Shown: positions 26,452 through 41,173, numbered from the stretch's first letter. The stretch: DNA of 64,000 bases from Glycine soja (GCF_004193775.1 NC_041010.1:806001-870000); one strand, 5' to 3'. Program-made: numbers and translations. The notes: generated by a model from the sequence alone, not told the origin.

Positions 26452-26640
26452 ATGTTTTTGAGCAGGAAAGTTAAAAACGGCACCGCACAGTACAGAGGCG
26501 TGTGGAGGAGGAGGAGTAGCGCGTCAAAGGGTTTCCGATTTCATAATGGGACCCACAGAGGGTGCCACGCGTTATACGCTGCCACTTTTTTTCCATTCTG
26601 GCGGTCACTCCATACGCCGGTCAAACCACAAGTAAAAAAT
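26452..26640. other. Unexplained GC-rich island
   Basis: Within AT-rich DNA this stretch of about 190 bases is rich in G and C (AGAGGCGTGTGGAGGAGGAG, GGGTGCCACGCG, ACGCCGGTC). It is open in one plus frame for 71 codons from a non-ATG-like context (ATG at 26452), and the protein is not recognisable. It could be a promoter/5' UTR relic or an element core. Confidence 0.3.
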
Positions 26641-29570
26641 TCACTGCTGAACCTGAAATATTATTAAGGACGATTGTATTTAAATAATAAATAAAAAGAT
26701 ATATCAAGGAAAGAGAAAAAATGGTGCAATAAAAACTAGAGAAAAAATAATATTGAAAAATACAATATGTTTGAATATTATATATTAAGTTTGGAAATAA
26801 AATTTATATTTTAACATTTATAACCATTTTTAGATTTTCATTGTTAATTTTATTTATGTTCTTTTTATTTATATTCATAAAAATTAAATTATTCTTAACA
26901 AATAAATTATTTTTAATTTTAAAAAAGATGGTTCTCGTAATTTAAATCATTAAGGTATTGATCATTAAAAGAGTAAGAATTTAATAACATGAGATTAATT
27001 TATAAAAATAATTATAAATATAAAACCAAAATCTACGCAGAATATTAGAGATAATTTTATTGTATTTGAAATCAAACTTTAATTAATATAATATGGTTCT
27101 GAAAGCAAATTGTATTTTTTTTCCTTCTAAAATGAATAACAATTGAATTTCTAGTTTCTAATTCTACCAAATTTCACTTCCGCTTAAGACATTTTAATGT
27201 TACGTATGCAATAATTCCTAAATTAAGAAAAAGGCAATGAGAAACCCCTTTGTTAGTTCTGCATGTAAGTGTTTTGAGGGCTATGTCCAACGATAACAAA
27301 CTTTCAAGTCTATTGACTGACTTGTCTCATTTTATACCTTTTTAGAATATTTGTTAGAAAAATAATAAATAACTTTTGAATTAAATTATATATATTGTTT
27401 CGACTTGAACTATGTTGAAATAATTAGAGTTATCATATTTAAAGTATTATTCACTTTAATGTTAGACAAGACAATCTAATTTTATCTTAAAAAAGTGAAT
27501 ATTTAACTCAAGAAATAATGATATTTATAAATCAGGTATTCTTAATTTATACTCCTAATTAACATGAAACTTTTTTACATACTTAGAGCAAGTTCTCGAG
27601 GTGTTAAGGATAAATAAAAGTTGCTTATGGCATCCTTCTAACTCAGAAAGGTTTTGACCTTAAGTCCATTAGTATTAATAAGATCATTATATTCAAAATA
27701 TTATTCACTTTGATACTTAATCAACCATCACGATTTTGTTATATATTATGAGAAACTAAATTAATAACTAATAAATATATATGATTTCAACATTAAAAAA
27801 AAATACAATTTTCTTAAAATAGCAATGTGTTCTTTATCTGACTTTTGATTCCAATCATTGATGTGTGATTATATGATCTAGACTCACTTAGTTAATTCTT
27901 ATTCTTACTTCTCTTTGTACATAGTTAATATAACAAACAAAACTTAATTGTATTTTTGGTTACTTAGATATTGTAATTATATAATTTTAGTTCTTTAGAT
28001 TTCAATTGCGTGAGGTTTTTTATAAAAATAAAGGAACACGTTGAGACAATTTAAAAATAAAGAATCACATTGAGGAAGGTCTTTTATAAAAATAAAGGAC
28101 TTGATTAAAACTTTTAGAAATAAAAAAATAATTAAACATTTTCAATAAATAAAAGAATCAAATTAATAATTAAGTCACTTATTTTTTTTTTCACTTTCGT
28201 TATTTTAGTAAGTACGGGTACGGCGATTTTACGACGTATTCCAAATTTTTGCCCTGTGATTGACATTTTCCTTACTTGTTAAACAGAAGTTGGAAAACAT
28301 AGGGAATATTTGCTATGATTAAGTACAAGTCTAGTTGATGAATGGGGAAAGGGAATTTGGTAATCATTAACGAACTCATGCTTGGGGGGAGATGGCGCTC
28401 CTTCTACCAATTTGTTGTAGTCCTGGTTATTCTTTATTCATGCATCATTTTTATGTAGGACTCTGTTCTTTCTGTGAATGCTTTTCGGTACCTCTGCTAC
28501 CTTATTATTAATACACATAATTTATTTGCTGATTAAAATAAAGAAATTCAAAAATATGAAACGAGTAATTTAGACTTTGGAGTACTTGGTCAGCCAAAAA
28601 AAGAAATTTGAAGTACTTTAATTAATTATCACTAATTTTGAAACCTTTTGTTGAGTTACTGACTTTTTCCGGACAACTCTAGCACAAGTACTGAAAAGGT
28701 GAAACGAGTAATTTGGAGTATATTGATTAATTAACACTAAACCATGGAATTACAATATTTTATAGTTAAAAAACATGTGTTTAACTAGTCAATTTGTACC
28801 ACGCGATTCTTGTTTAATGTAGCTATTGTTTTTGCTTGCTTTCTATCTACTTTGCCTGTGTTCACACCCCCTTTTTTTCTCATTAGGTAACAGCTGAAGT
28901 CGGTTATAATAACACCAGTTTATTAAATGGAAAATCCCACAATACCCTTCTTTGTTTCTTCACCTGTGAAGACATGTCATAGATGATGTGTGTCACTGCC
29001 TATCTGAAAAAAATCAGAGTCACACATAAATAAGTATTATTTATCCTTTCAGAATTCAGACTACAGATGATGAACCCAGTACAAGCTGACCAGGTTATAT
29101 TGTAACACATAAATTAGTTAGAATCCTTTTATTTTGATGAACCAAAGGCTTAGCATAAAAAAATAGCCTTTAATTTGCCTCAGCTCTCAGCTTAGTCTCT
29201 ACACCTTAGTTTTTAATTTAAAGGAAATGTTGAAAAATAGATTCTCTTTAATATTTCTTTCCCTGTCATTTTTATCAGTTATCACCTTCGGAACTTATAC
29301 AGTTATACTTGTTTCTCAGCACCCTCCATTATCTTCCAGTTCTAGAGTAGAAGCCCTCCAACGTTAATTATGTGTCAACCTATATCTATGTTTCCATGTG
29401 CAACATGTACAGGCTAAATATAATAGCAAGAAAAACACTCGTTAAACTTCACGAGTGTTCAGCAATTTTAATTATTTATCTATTAAAAAATGTTAATTAT
29501 TATTTATTTCCCTTCATGTTCATTTTTAATATTTCTACCAAGTAAAATGATAAAATATTAATAAAGTAAG

Positions 29571-29866
29571 AGAATAATAAAGTTTAATATATTCATACTT
29601 TTTAAAAGTTAAAAATGCTTATAATTAATTATTTTAATTCTTGTATAAAGGCTAAATGATATGGTGACTATTTCAAGATTGGTTGGTGAATACCTTACCA
29701 CTTCAAACATGTGTGTCCGTAAAAGAATAATAAAGTTTAATATATTCACACTTCTTAAAAATTAAAAATGCTTACAATTAATTAGTTTAATTATTGTATA
29801 AAGGTTAATATGTGTGTGTAACAGAATAAAAAAGTTTAATATATTCATACTTTTAAATATTAAAAT
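29571..29866 (+). repeat. Three diverged direct copies of an ~85-bp unit
   Basis: Copies begin at 29571, 29724 and 29822 with AGAATAATAAAGTTTAATAT or a near variant. The first two run for about 85 bases to TGTATAAAGG; the third is cut to about 45. They differ by scattered substitutions. Confidence 0.6.
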
Positions 29867-30214
29867 GTGTGTGTATGTGAAGCTGTGAAAGTTTTCCATT
29901 TTCACTTGATTATATACCATCCATAATACACGTAAATATGGATCCCATATGACTCATGTAATATGTCACGATACGTAACTTTATGTGAACGTAATTATAA
30001 GACTAATTTGTGACAGAAACTTTTATAATACTATTAAAAGCTTTCAAAAGCAGTACGTGCATGCTGATCGTACCGTCGACGGAAAAAAAAAGTGCACATT
30101 CAAATTATTAATTCAACATGTGATAGAGTCAAAATAAATTTCTGTAAACTAAAAAAAAAGTCAAAATAAATTTTGTCATCCAAGTTAATTGGAAACCAAA
30201 TATATATTGAGTAG

Positions 30215-30268
30215 GTGAATTAATAATCCTTTAAAAGAAAAGTGAATTAATAATCCTTTAAAAGAAAA
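30215..30268 (+). repeat. Perfect 2 x 27-bp tandem repeat
   Basis: The 27-base unit beginning GTGAATTAATAATCC occupies 30215-30241 and is repeated without change at 30242-30268. A third copy starts only with GT. Perfect identity points to a recent slippage or duplication event. Confidence 0.85.
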
Positions 30269-33200
30269 GTCTTACTTCTCATTTTTATATCGATCGTTTA
30301 GCATGCATTGATCAACTGTATGTTCTTCATCACATGTAAATTCACTAATTTGACATGTTATATATATGTGAAGGAAAGAAAAATATTAGTGACAACTTCG
30401 TTGTTATTTATAATTTTCTTTTTATTTTTTCAAAAGAAGTAGCATTTTAGGTTTTCAATATAAAATATTAAACTTTTTATTCTAATTTTACTCAACAAAA
30501 AAATAATAATGGTTTTGAGTATTATTGCATCAATTTTTCAGCAACCAATATATAATTTAGTAAAACTATTAAGCTCATTAAGTTAGTTTTTCTTTCTTTT
30601 TGTTAATTTTTTTAAAAAAAAGCTTGAAGGTCAGTGTATTTTATATTTTAAAATGGAGCAAGTGAAATATACTCGTACTATTTTTGACCCAAAACTAATT
30701 GAAAACTGAAAAGTTAATTGAAAGTTGAAAAATTAACTTATTAAATTATAAGTATTTAATAAAATTAACTATTGAAATAATTAAAAATCATAAAGTGATT
30801 GAAAAATAATAAAATCACGATTTATTCAAAAGGATGTATAGAAAATTTGATAAATATATTAAGAATAAAAAAATATAAAAAATTGTAAGTTATAAACTAA
30901 CCTTTTAAAAAATTTTATTTCAAGTAATGATTAAAAAATGATAGAAATTAAAAAATTATTTTCTAAACAATCAAGTGAGTGTTTTTTAATTAGTAAAAAA
31001 AATTATGAATATAATTTTAATTCTTTCGTTTACCATCTTACAATTTTTTTTTAAAAAATATGTGAATTCAATTCAGGGCTGAGAACGTAATGGTCAGACT
31101 TTTAAAGTTTCAAAGCCGTGCATTTTGATCGTACAGGTACAGATAAAGAAAAATAATTGAAGAAATTAAGGAGCCTTATTAATTAATAACATGTCTGAAG
31201 TCTTGCTTTAAAAAAACATGTTTGAAGTCACTTGGGGAAGTCATCTTGGAAATCTATTTTGAAGTCAAACAAACGAGGTGGTAATTGGTAAAAATTTACC
31301 GTAATGATGTGTAGATCTATTTTGAATTGATGATATAAAAGATTGTAATAACATGCCTTTAATTTTAACATTTTTTATATTATTATTACTGTATGTTTAT
31401 ATTACTAAATAATCTATACAAGTTCGTTCGCTGTTTAACTAAATTAGTGTTCACATAAAAGTCATTCAATATAAAAATGGGTTGCAAATACTAAATAGTA
31501 TATTAAACGTATATGGTTACTAATTGTTGTATTAACAAATGCCATTAATGTAATTTTAATGAAATACGAAAAGAAAATTATGCGTATTTACATACAACTC
31601 TTTTTTTTTTTACTGCCAGAGACATACAACTCCGATTTAATTAAGTTTTACTTTCCGTGGTTTAGTTGAATGTATATCGGATTTACCTTTCCTTCATGGG
31701 CATGCATCCGATGAAATTGGGTATGTTGGATTTACCAAGACTTAAGCAACTCAACAAAAATAAAGAGGTAGGAATGTTTTGTACTTTTTTTCAAATGTTA
31801 CTTGTTAGTTTGTAAAAGATATTTGAACACATAATTTATTTTTCTTTCAACTATTAAATCAATCTTATAACTCCTATGAATATTTTGCACATTATACTCT
31901 ATAGAGCTACATAATACATGCACGTTCTTATGTGTTTATAGCTTAATTATATTTCCGTCATTGTATTATTCAAGGAGTACCGTATTTCATTAATAATGTG
32001 TGAACAAGCTTAATCGTATTTGTTATGCCCTAAACCCTTTTTGAATTCTTTTAACAACTAAATAAAAAGAGACGTTTAAAATAGTTAGAAGAACCACACC
32101 AGGACCTACGTAAGCATGCTTGGTGGGGAAGGTATAAAAAGCTTCGAAATAGTTGCATTAATTTGAATATTAAGCCCTGAATTCGTCACCGATTGGCTCA
32201 TATATGAAGACTTTTATTTTATATGACAAACTTTTTATTCGTTCCCAGCCCAGCCCTATTTTTTCCCCCATTGAGTGGCTTGTTGCTTGGGAGATTGACA
32301 TGTGTTATGACCTATATTGAAAAATATTTAGCGTAAGAAAATTGCAAGAAATAATATATAAATAAATAAATAAATCACAGGTGATTTTAATGCTAGAAGC
32401 TTGATTAGAAGTTACGAGTAGTAAATTTGGCGGAGTCGTTGGTTGGAGATATCTCAGTCAAGTCACAGCTGTTCAAGGTAATTGTCCATTAACGTTTTTT
32501 TCTTTATAATATTTAAATTAAAATAATATTACTTAATAAGGTCATTACGTGCGTGTAATGGTAGGTGAGCTGCAATTCTTTTAAAAAATAACCTTGACCC
32601 CCTCAAGTTTCAAACAACATCATTTGTTGATGGGCATGGTCTTGGACCAAGCTTCGTGTAACATCTCCATCAATATCCATTTTTAACTTTTAAACTCAAT
32701 CTTTGAAGTTTAGAATCCCGGATAAATGCTTTTAACTTGAAGCATTCTTCTTCTTTTTTCCCACAAAAATATATATATTTATGGTTTATTTACTAGTTAT
32801 CTCTCACATCTGTACAAAACAATATATAATTACTAGAGAGGAAAAAGGAAACATGGTTCGGGCTTTGGGCTAGGCTGACCAGTTAAGCAGTGCATGCCTG
32901 TTGTGACAAATGGTTTGATCTTATAAACTCAGGTTGAATTTATATAGATCTTAATTTCTATTTGAAGTTGAAGGTTTCACAGGACAAAATAGTGTGGAAA
33001 GAAAGAGAAATGATTAAAATAAAGACTGTGGGATACCGGGCCATGCACAAGAGCCTTGTGTACAAAATTACAGATTTTGTTTATTTCTCAATTCAAATAA
33101 GTTATATCTTGTGAGTTAGACTGAAAATAATATGATATAATTTGTTTTCTTTAATGAAAATTCAATGTTAAAAAGACATTTTATTTATTAACAGAGAAAT

Positions 33201-34356
33201 GAGTGGGCAGAAATCCAACATTAAATATATAGATTAATACTATTTGGTACATTAAATATATATGTTTGTATTATAAATACATACATTAAATGCATGTCTA
33301 TAATATTAATTGTATAATACTTTATAAAAAACATTAATTGTATAATATTATTTAGAGTAAAAAATTACAGTCATCTCTCTTGAGATTTATTCTCATTACA
33401 CATGCATTTTCTCCTCTCTTTTTTTCCATCCTACACAAAATCCATCCCTTCTTGGTATGATTCCATTTTGCAGAAACCACCAATAGAACATCAAAATTTC
33501 ATCCATAGCCAATTTAGTTAAATGAATTTTCAACGATGAATCTCCACTAAACCACTCAATAATTTTAGCATCACATCCGCAAAAATGAAAGCACTAAACC
33601 GAGTTAAATCAACAAAGATTCCAATAGCAAGAAAATGATGAACAAAATTAACAGTAAACATGATAAAATCGCATGAGATGTGAGAGAAAGAATATGAGAA
33701 AGTATCCGGGTAGAGGGAGAAATAATATGAGAAATGTTGGAAAGAGACTGAAAAGTTGTTTTTTTACCATTGTGGGAGGGTATAATTGTAAATCAATTAA
33801 AAAATTAACAGAAATGAACACCGTTAAATGAGGACGTACCAAAGAAATGTTTAGAAAAGAAAGAAATACATGTGTTATTAGTATAGAAATTGAACACAAC
33901 ATTAGAGAAAATTTATAACACTCACATCTCCTATCTCCTATCAACCCGGTGAGTTAAATCCTCTTTATATAAATTTTATTTAGATGAATGTAAAAAGTTA
34001 TAATTAAGAAATAAAAAAAATTGATATTAATTTTATTGTTTTATCCTTCTAATTTTTACTGTTCTACTCCTGTAATTCTAAACACATATAAGTCATTGAA
34101 ACAAACACACATTGATCCAATTATGAGTAATTTGGATTTTTGTTTATCACAAAATTATGTATTTTATAAATATTTATAATATTTTTCTTTTATAAAAATA
34201 TAATATATTATTTTTTTTGTTCCCACTATACAACTTTTCTGCATCTGGCCCTAGTCACCATCTATTTATCTGTTCTTGTTCATTTTTACTTCAAAATACA
34301 TCGTTTAATTAATAAGCAAAAAATTGACAAAATTAAGGGGAGTATCAATAAACTGT

Positions 34357-34656
34357 GAATTAGCATACAATAGAGCTGCCTTTCCAAGAGTATGAACAAC
34401 TTGATTGACTTATCTAAGAATCAAACTCATGGATAAATTGTTTACAAAACTAAGTTTCTGTTTACAAGCATTTGAAATGAAGCCCAGCTGATATCATGTT
34501 TGTGCTATTGTGAACGCTGTCAAAGATCACGTTGTGTAGCCTCAAGTCAATGACCCAGTTGATATCTGCTAGAAGGGATGAAGCTTGAGCTTCAGCAATG
34601 GGAATGGGACCAGCATGGAATGACGTTCTTGCAGCAACAAAATCGCCATCTGCATT
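34357..34656 (-). pseudogene. RNase H-like (RVT_3) retroelement fragment
   Basis: Read on the minus strand, the first part encodes GDFVAARTSFHAGPIPIAEA followed by ASSLLADINWVIDLRLHNVIF, the signature of the RNase H-like domain found at the 3' end of plant non-LTR elements and in related domesticated genes. After a stop comes a further piece in another frame (QVVHTLGKAALLYANS) that matches the end of the same domain. In-frame stops, frame changes and lack of an adjoining reverse transcriptase show a dead fragment. Recognition of the domain is from memory. Confidence 0.75.
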
Positions 34657-36019
34657 TCAAAGACATGCTCCTAAACTTATTTAGTCATCATGTATTTGCC
34701 CTCTGAATTTTGCCATGGTTTGGCAAGGGATCTTCCTTTCCTTAAACTTAATACTATATACAAGCTAATTTATGTAACTATATAAACTCTAATAACAAAA
34801 TCTCGATCCACAATTTTGACGTCAATAAAATCTTGCAACCCACTAGGATAAGGAATATATACTATATTTCTTATTTTCTTTCAAGATAAAATAGGAGGCG
34901 GATAAATGGGCAAAGAGAACGAATTTGATGTCACAAAATTTGACACATGAATTAACGTAGCAAAAGAGGAAGGGAAACGAAGCCATTTATGCCGACAAAA
35001 CTGAGAAATTCGAAATTAGTGTATAAGATAGGCTCATTTTGGACCACCCCCAATTCCGGTGAGAAACTCATAGACCTTTTTCTAGGCATTTATATCTTAC
35101 ACTCTGACTATTACATGAAACACCTTTTATATTTTGAAAAGTTTATTCCGAAATATAAATTTATATTCTAGAATTAACTTTTCAAAATATAACAAGAGGT
35201 ATAATATAGTGCAGGATACAATAGCCATTTTTCTATTACGTATGGTTCGTTGCTCTCTTTTTATTTTGATCCAGTGACAGTTCATTTCTAAACAATAATA
35301 AAGTACTATTAGGACTATGAAGTACCATGAGGCCCAGCCTTGGCCCTATAAAATATTAACCTTTAATAGATTCGATATAAGTGATGCTGGGATCCATGAC
35401 AACATTTCCTAAAAATGATGATATATGGATACTTATATTTTTTAAATACCTGACAAATTATCATTTTTTTTTATCAAATCATATACTTTTATCGGTTTTT
35501 CACTAGGTTCATATTGGATATCCATACATAATTTTTCATTTGCCAATACGTTAGAATTAAAGTTGGGGCAGAGCATAGCATTCAATGGTGCCTAATCCTA
35601 AGAAAAACATTATGTGTCTATCTAACTCTACATACAAAATAAAAACTAACTTAATTAGTATTAATGACAATCTTAAGTATTTATTATTATAAATTATTTT
35701 AAAATGTTTAATTATATTACATATGTAAATTTAATTAAAATACACAAACAATGTAAAAAAGATCACATTGTCATAGATTGTCAATTACTTTATACATATA
35801 CTCAATAAAAAGTGTGCATGAATATTATATTAATTTAAAATATAGGAAAATCATCTCATAATTAAATTTGATAGATCAATTTTAATTTTTTTTATAACAT
35901 TATAAATAAATTTATATTTTCAAAATCTCAGTAAGAATATTTTGAGTATAAGTTTTCAAATAGAAAATGTTAATTCAAACTTGTTCAGACAATAAATTTG
36001 CTTATCAAATTGAAATTTT

Positions 36020-36240
36020 AAGGATTAATAGTGTTTTTAATTCTGTTTTTTTTTAAATTGACTTTCATCTCTTTTTAAAACAAATCGTTTTTGTCTCTCC
36101 ATTTTTCAAAAAATATCCAAGCTTTAATCCTTAAAGTCAACATCTTCCCCTTATACTGAGACTAAAGTTAGTGTATTTTAAAAAATATAGACTAAAACCA
36201 AAATTCAAAAAATTTCAAGGACTAAAAATACCATTAACCC
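36020..36240. mobile_element. Mutator-like MITE, ~220 bp
   Basis: The left end reads GGATTAATAGTGTTTTTAAT; the right end on the opposite strand reads GGGTTAATGGTATTTTTAGTC. These form imperfect terminal inverted repeats of about 24 bases. Flanking bases AAATTTTAA and ACATTTTGA are similar enough to be an eroded 9-bp target duplication, typical of Mutator-like elements. There is no coding capacity. Confidence 0.5.
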
Positions 36241-39200
36241 ACATTTTGAAGTATTGTGAATAATTTAAAATAACTAGTAATAAATATATCTTTATTTCTC
36301 TCAAGTTTTCTTTTATATCCTTTTTAATGAAATTTGTAATTAGTTAAGGAAGACTATTAAATATTTTAGAGTTCTTTTTTTTTAGATAATATTTTTGAGT
36401 TCTTAAAAGTGTTAGATTTATTAGAAACATATATAGCACTAACATTCCAAAATAAGAGATGAGCTATACTCAATTTTTCCCAGCAGAGTCCATTTGCCAG
36501 CCATCAGCCATGACTCATGAGGATTTGCATTTTGGTGGGATAGATCAATTTTAGATACAAGTGACGCTGCTAGATTCTGAATGAATACTCCAAAGGTTTG
36601 TGTTCTTATTTTTAAACACACGTTCTATGACTATAATGCATCCTACTTCTACTACTACACTGTGTGATTCCAACGGGCCTTTGAAAAACAATGGATTCCT
36701 AAAAATCTCCAATCAATTCTCATAATTTTTTGCTCCCACTATCTTCACGATTAGATTCGTAATTTGAAGAGAAATAAAATCTCTATTTGTTTTATTTCTG
36801 TCTCAGGAATTGGGCCCAAACTGTAACTGTTCTTTATGGGTTGCAGATTCTGTTCTGCATTAGTGATGTAGCTGTCATGTTGGACTTTTTGTTATTCTTC
36901 TACCCGCAGGAAATTGCTAAGGATTAAGGAACACAAGGTATATATAGGTGTATTTCTTTAATAAGCTTTATTTATGGCCTATAAATAAATTAAAATTTTG
37001 ATTTAGGATATAGAACCATTTGATGCTGAATAAAGAATTTGTAATTGATGTGATTTTTTTTTATACAAAATGATATAATCTTTTTCTGTAAAAAGAAACT
37101 ATTGTCCTTTTAATGAACATAACAAAAATAAACAGTTTCATGGGAACAAATGTTTTTTTTTTTCTGACTCATGGGAACAAGGGTAGTATATAAAGAAATA
37201 AACGATATGAATTAGTTTAGCAATAATAAAAACCTCGTGGATTAATTTTACATCTAGTTTCCTATTAATATTCCATGTGCAATTTTGGTCGCCCTAACAA
37301 TGATGTGAACTGAATCTGATAAGTGGGGAGGTTATATGATTTAGAAAATAATAATAATAAAGAGTGGCAGAAACAGAAGTTAAACTCAAAGCTTACAAGG
37401 ACCAATTTTTTTTTTTAGAGAAACAAACTTATAAATTATAATGACTGAAAATAAAATAAAAATGAATTATAACTTCCTTCATATTTATCTTTAATTCTTG
37501 TGGATAAAACACAAATTTACATGAACTAAATTCATATTTAAGTGTTTAATTTAAAATAGTACACGGCACTGCCTATTTTTACTTGTAACCCTTGATAGGT
37601 GAAGTGTCGGTGAGATATAAAAACAAGCGCAGAGGAGAACACGGGAGGGATTGGTTTTGAACACGGTTGGTACGACCATATAGAGTGTACGGAAATAATT
37701 TCTTTTTACAGAATCGTAAGGTCTATTTTCCTAACTCACTATTGATGTGAAAGTGAACTAGATTGCCAAAATTTAGAATAAAAATCAATAAACTCATCAA
37801 CAAGTTCAATTTTATACTTATTTTTTAATTATAATTGGATTCGGGAAGGATAAAAGGAAGAGCAAGAACAAATAGAGAGCATGCAACACTGTGAAAACCA
37901 AGAGCAGAGCACTATTTTAAAATTCTTCTCAGGTCAATAGCACATGCACAGACCAAGGTAATCTTTAACATTGACCTCCATTTTTTGGTTGCACGGGTGA
38001 ACCAATGTGCTGTTTAATGAGATGGTTATCTAGGGTAACTTGTTTAGAAGGAATAATAAGATTGTACATTCATTTTTATTATAATCGATTCTCTCAAGGA
38101 TAACTAGGGAATGGTGATTCTTTGATCAAAGTGTCGACTGTACAAGGATCCGATTTCAAAAGAATGGTCAAAAGAATAGTAAAGAAGGATGAATGATGAA
38201 GGAAAATGAAAATTGAAAACAACCTATGCCATTCCCACACTCATTTGTAGGCATAATAATGCAATGCTAGCTAGTAACGTTTTGAATGGTTGGGAGGGAT
38301 CCATTGAAAAATGAAACTCTAGCTCTTGGATACACTGCCCCCACGTGGATTGTGAGTAAGAGGTTTATGAATAACATTGTAGGGTCATTAATTATATTTT
38401 GAGATAAGCACCTAATAATGTGAGGTCAACACATTATTGTCCATTTCAAATGGCACATTCATCCTAACCATCATTAATACGACAAAATTTAAGTTATCTA
38501 GTATTACTCTCTATGTTCTTATTTATAAAATTCAAATTTGGATTAATGCTTTTTTTTTATAAGATTGAATTCATAATGTTTTTTCATTAATTATTTTTAT
38601 ATTAAAAATATCTCTCATTAAAAAAATGTATTAATAAATCATTAGAAGAAAAAAATATTAATAATAAGAATAATTTTTAAAAAAATTATTAATTTAAAAC
38701 AATTTTTTTTATTATTAATTAAATCAATTATTTTGTTTAATTTTGATAAATTAAGTAATTGGATATATATATATAAAAGAACGAAGGAAGTATCATTTTC
38801 CTACCTATTTTTTGTTGTCAATAATAAGGGGTTGTTTACCTACTTATTTTAATTAAATTCCAAAAGATTCATTTAAGTAGTGTGACTTTGACATGTTGCA
38901 TTTTGTTTTGTTCCACAACAACTCATCTCCCCACCAAAGTTAATCAATATTCTTTTAACCAATTTTTGAAAATTAAAAATTTAATTAATAATATTAAATT
39001 TATTAACATATAATTTTTGTTCACTTCTTTTTTATATTTAATTAATTAATACATATCTAGTTAAGAGTTTTTTTTTCAAAATTCCTTAGTATAATTTAAT
39101 TAAGTTCTCATTTGTGTTTTATTGTCTTTAACTTTTTTAATCGATTTTTTATATATAAATTAAGAAAAACATACTATGATGAATCAAATGACATAGGTGA

Positions 39201-40087
39201 AATTACATTAATTATTACACTATTGAATAATTTTATATAAGACATGAATTTGATCAATCAGATCATTGAATTATAATTATATATCATTTTTAATTATTTG
39301 TGTAAAATTTTAAGAAAATGAAAGTTCGAACATCAATAATCATAAATTACGTTGACTTTTACTATACAAATTTATAAGTTTGTTGCTGAAATCAAATCCA
39401 TAATGAAGTATATAATCCAGTATTTCACAATTGTTCATGTATAATAGAAGATTCGAGATACATATATATATAAGCTCCAAAATCTAGTTGAATGACACAG
39501 TGCACAAATGTAGTATAGTACGTGATTAAGACCACTAATACGAATTCCTTTTCTTTGGCACAAGTTTTCTATGTTCTATATTATATAAGCTCAAAAAGTA
39601 ACTTTGTTAATAATCTTTTGTTTCTTAATGATCTTCTTGTAAACCCCACTCTTTGTGATCTCACTTCTTTGCGTGTTTAACGAACACTTTGCAGTTCTTT
39701 AGCTGATGGCATCAGTAGGTGGCTTTCTGATATTTTTTTGGGGTCAAAAACGCGTTATCGTGGACGACATTCGTTAGTTCAACTAATTTAATTATTTAAA
39801 TATCAATTCCAACATAAAATTATAAGTTTTTTAAAGTGTCAGTTTTAATCATTACGTCTCATTTGTACGTTTTAAATATTTTAATTAGAGCTTAAGAAAC
39901 TACTGCACCATTTCCTTGTAACAAAGGATTGTATTATAAACAAAAAAACTCCAAAAAAAGGATTGTATTTACAAATAAAAGTGTCATAACTTAATTAAGA
40001 AAAAAACTGTCATAATTTTATTTAAGAAGTATTTAATACATTCAAATATTTATGAAAATAAAAATAAGAAAATTATATTTTTAAATG

Positions 40088-40105
40088 ATATATATATATA
40101 TATAT
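40088..40105. repeat. (AT)n microsatellite
   Basis: Nine AT units in intergenic DNA. Confidence 0.8.
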
Positions 40106-40267
40106 GTTAATTTTTTAAATCTTTTTTGTTAACATTCTCCATTGATTTATATGAATATGCATTTTTTTTCCTTTTATGCTTGCAGTTAAGAGTGAGAGGC
40201 CAATTTTTTTGGATATATAAAAATCATTAAAATAAATAAAAACTCTTATAATAAGGTGTCTTAGCTT

Positions 40268-40312
40268 ATATATAATAATAATGATAATAATAATAATAAT
40301 ATACACACACAC
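40268..40312. repeat. Compound (ATA)n-(AC)n microsatellite
   Basis: A run of AAT/ATA units interrupted once by ATG passes directly into about six AC units. Confidence 0.8.
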
Positions 40313-41090
40313 CTAATACCCTCAAGACTCAAGGATTAAATTTGATTAACATGAGGAGCGAATTATATATTTTAATAATAAGTAAAAATAAATATAAATG
40401 AGAAGTTAACGAGCAAGCATTGGTTAAGGAAATGAAAATGAAAATTAATAAATGAAAATAAAAGCATTTATTTTCTTAAAATATAAAAACATTTAATAAA
40501 ATGTATTAAATATTATTTTTACAATGTTATTACAACAGTTACCAAAATCACCCTAGTGAATAAACATGGCATGCATATTGCTATACTGACTGCAGTTTGT
40601 GTATTTTTTTTTTATCATTCAGAAAATTAAACAGCAAAGAAATAAACTAACATCTAGGAAAGTGACCAAATGTATAAAATGAAAAAAGTTAGGATGCATC
40701 CACCATTGATCTAAAATTAATCAAGATTACAAGGTATTTTGATTTGAAATCAAGGTGAATGTATTTTCACTTTATATTACCGCTAAATAAGTCAAATCTC
40801 TAATTAATCACAAAATTTTAAAAATAATAATGCGAATGATTATTAAAAATAAATTAAAGATGATTAATAGAAAAAATATCATATATATTAATTAATTAAT
40901 AATGCAAACTGCAAAATTGCATATTGTTCATGGCTTTGCTGATTTTTCTTTTTTTGAAGAAGGCTTTGCTGATAATCGGCAAAATGTTGGTGTAGATTAG
41001 ACATTCGACTTTCGCACTGATATGACGTTGAAATTATTATTTCATTTTCGGCAAGTTGTTCATTGATAGGCAATCCATTAGTTATTTTCA

Positions 41091-41095
<5 letters not shown>

Positions 41096-41145
<50 letters not shown>
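41096..41145. repeat. Compound (CT)n-(TA)n microsatellite
   Basis: About 13 CT units followed directly by about 12 TA units; it lies 29 bases left of the inverted repeat at 41174. Confidence 0.9.
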
Positions 41146-41173
41146 AGAATAAGTTATTTTCATTATAATATAA

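Noticed and set aside
33648..33944. 98-codon minus-strand hydrophobic ORF
   Set aside because: Composition is explained by T-rich DNA; no domain or promoter was found.
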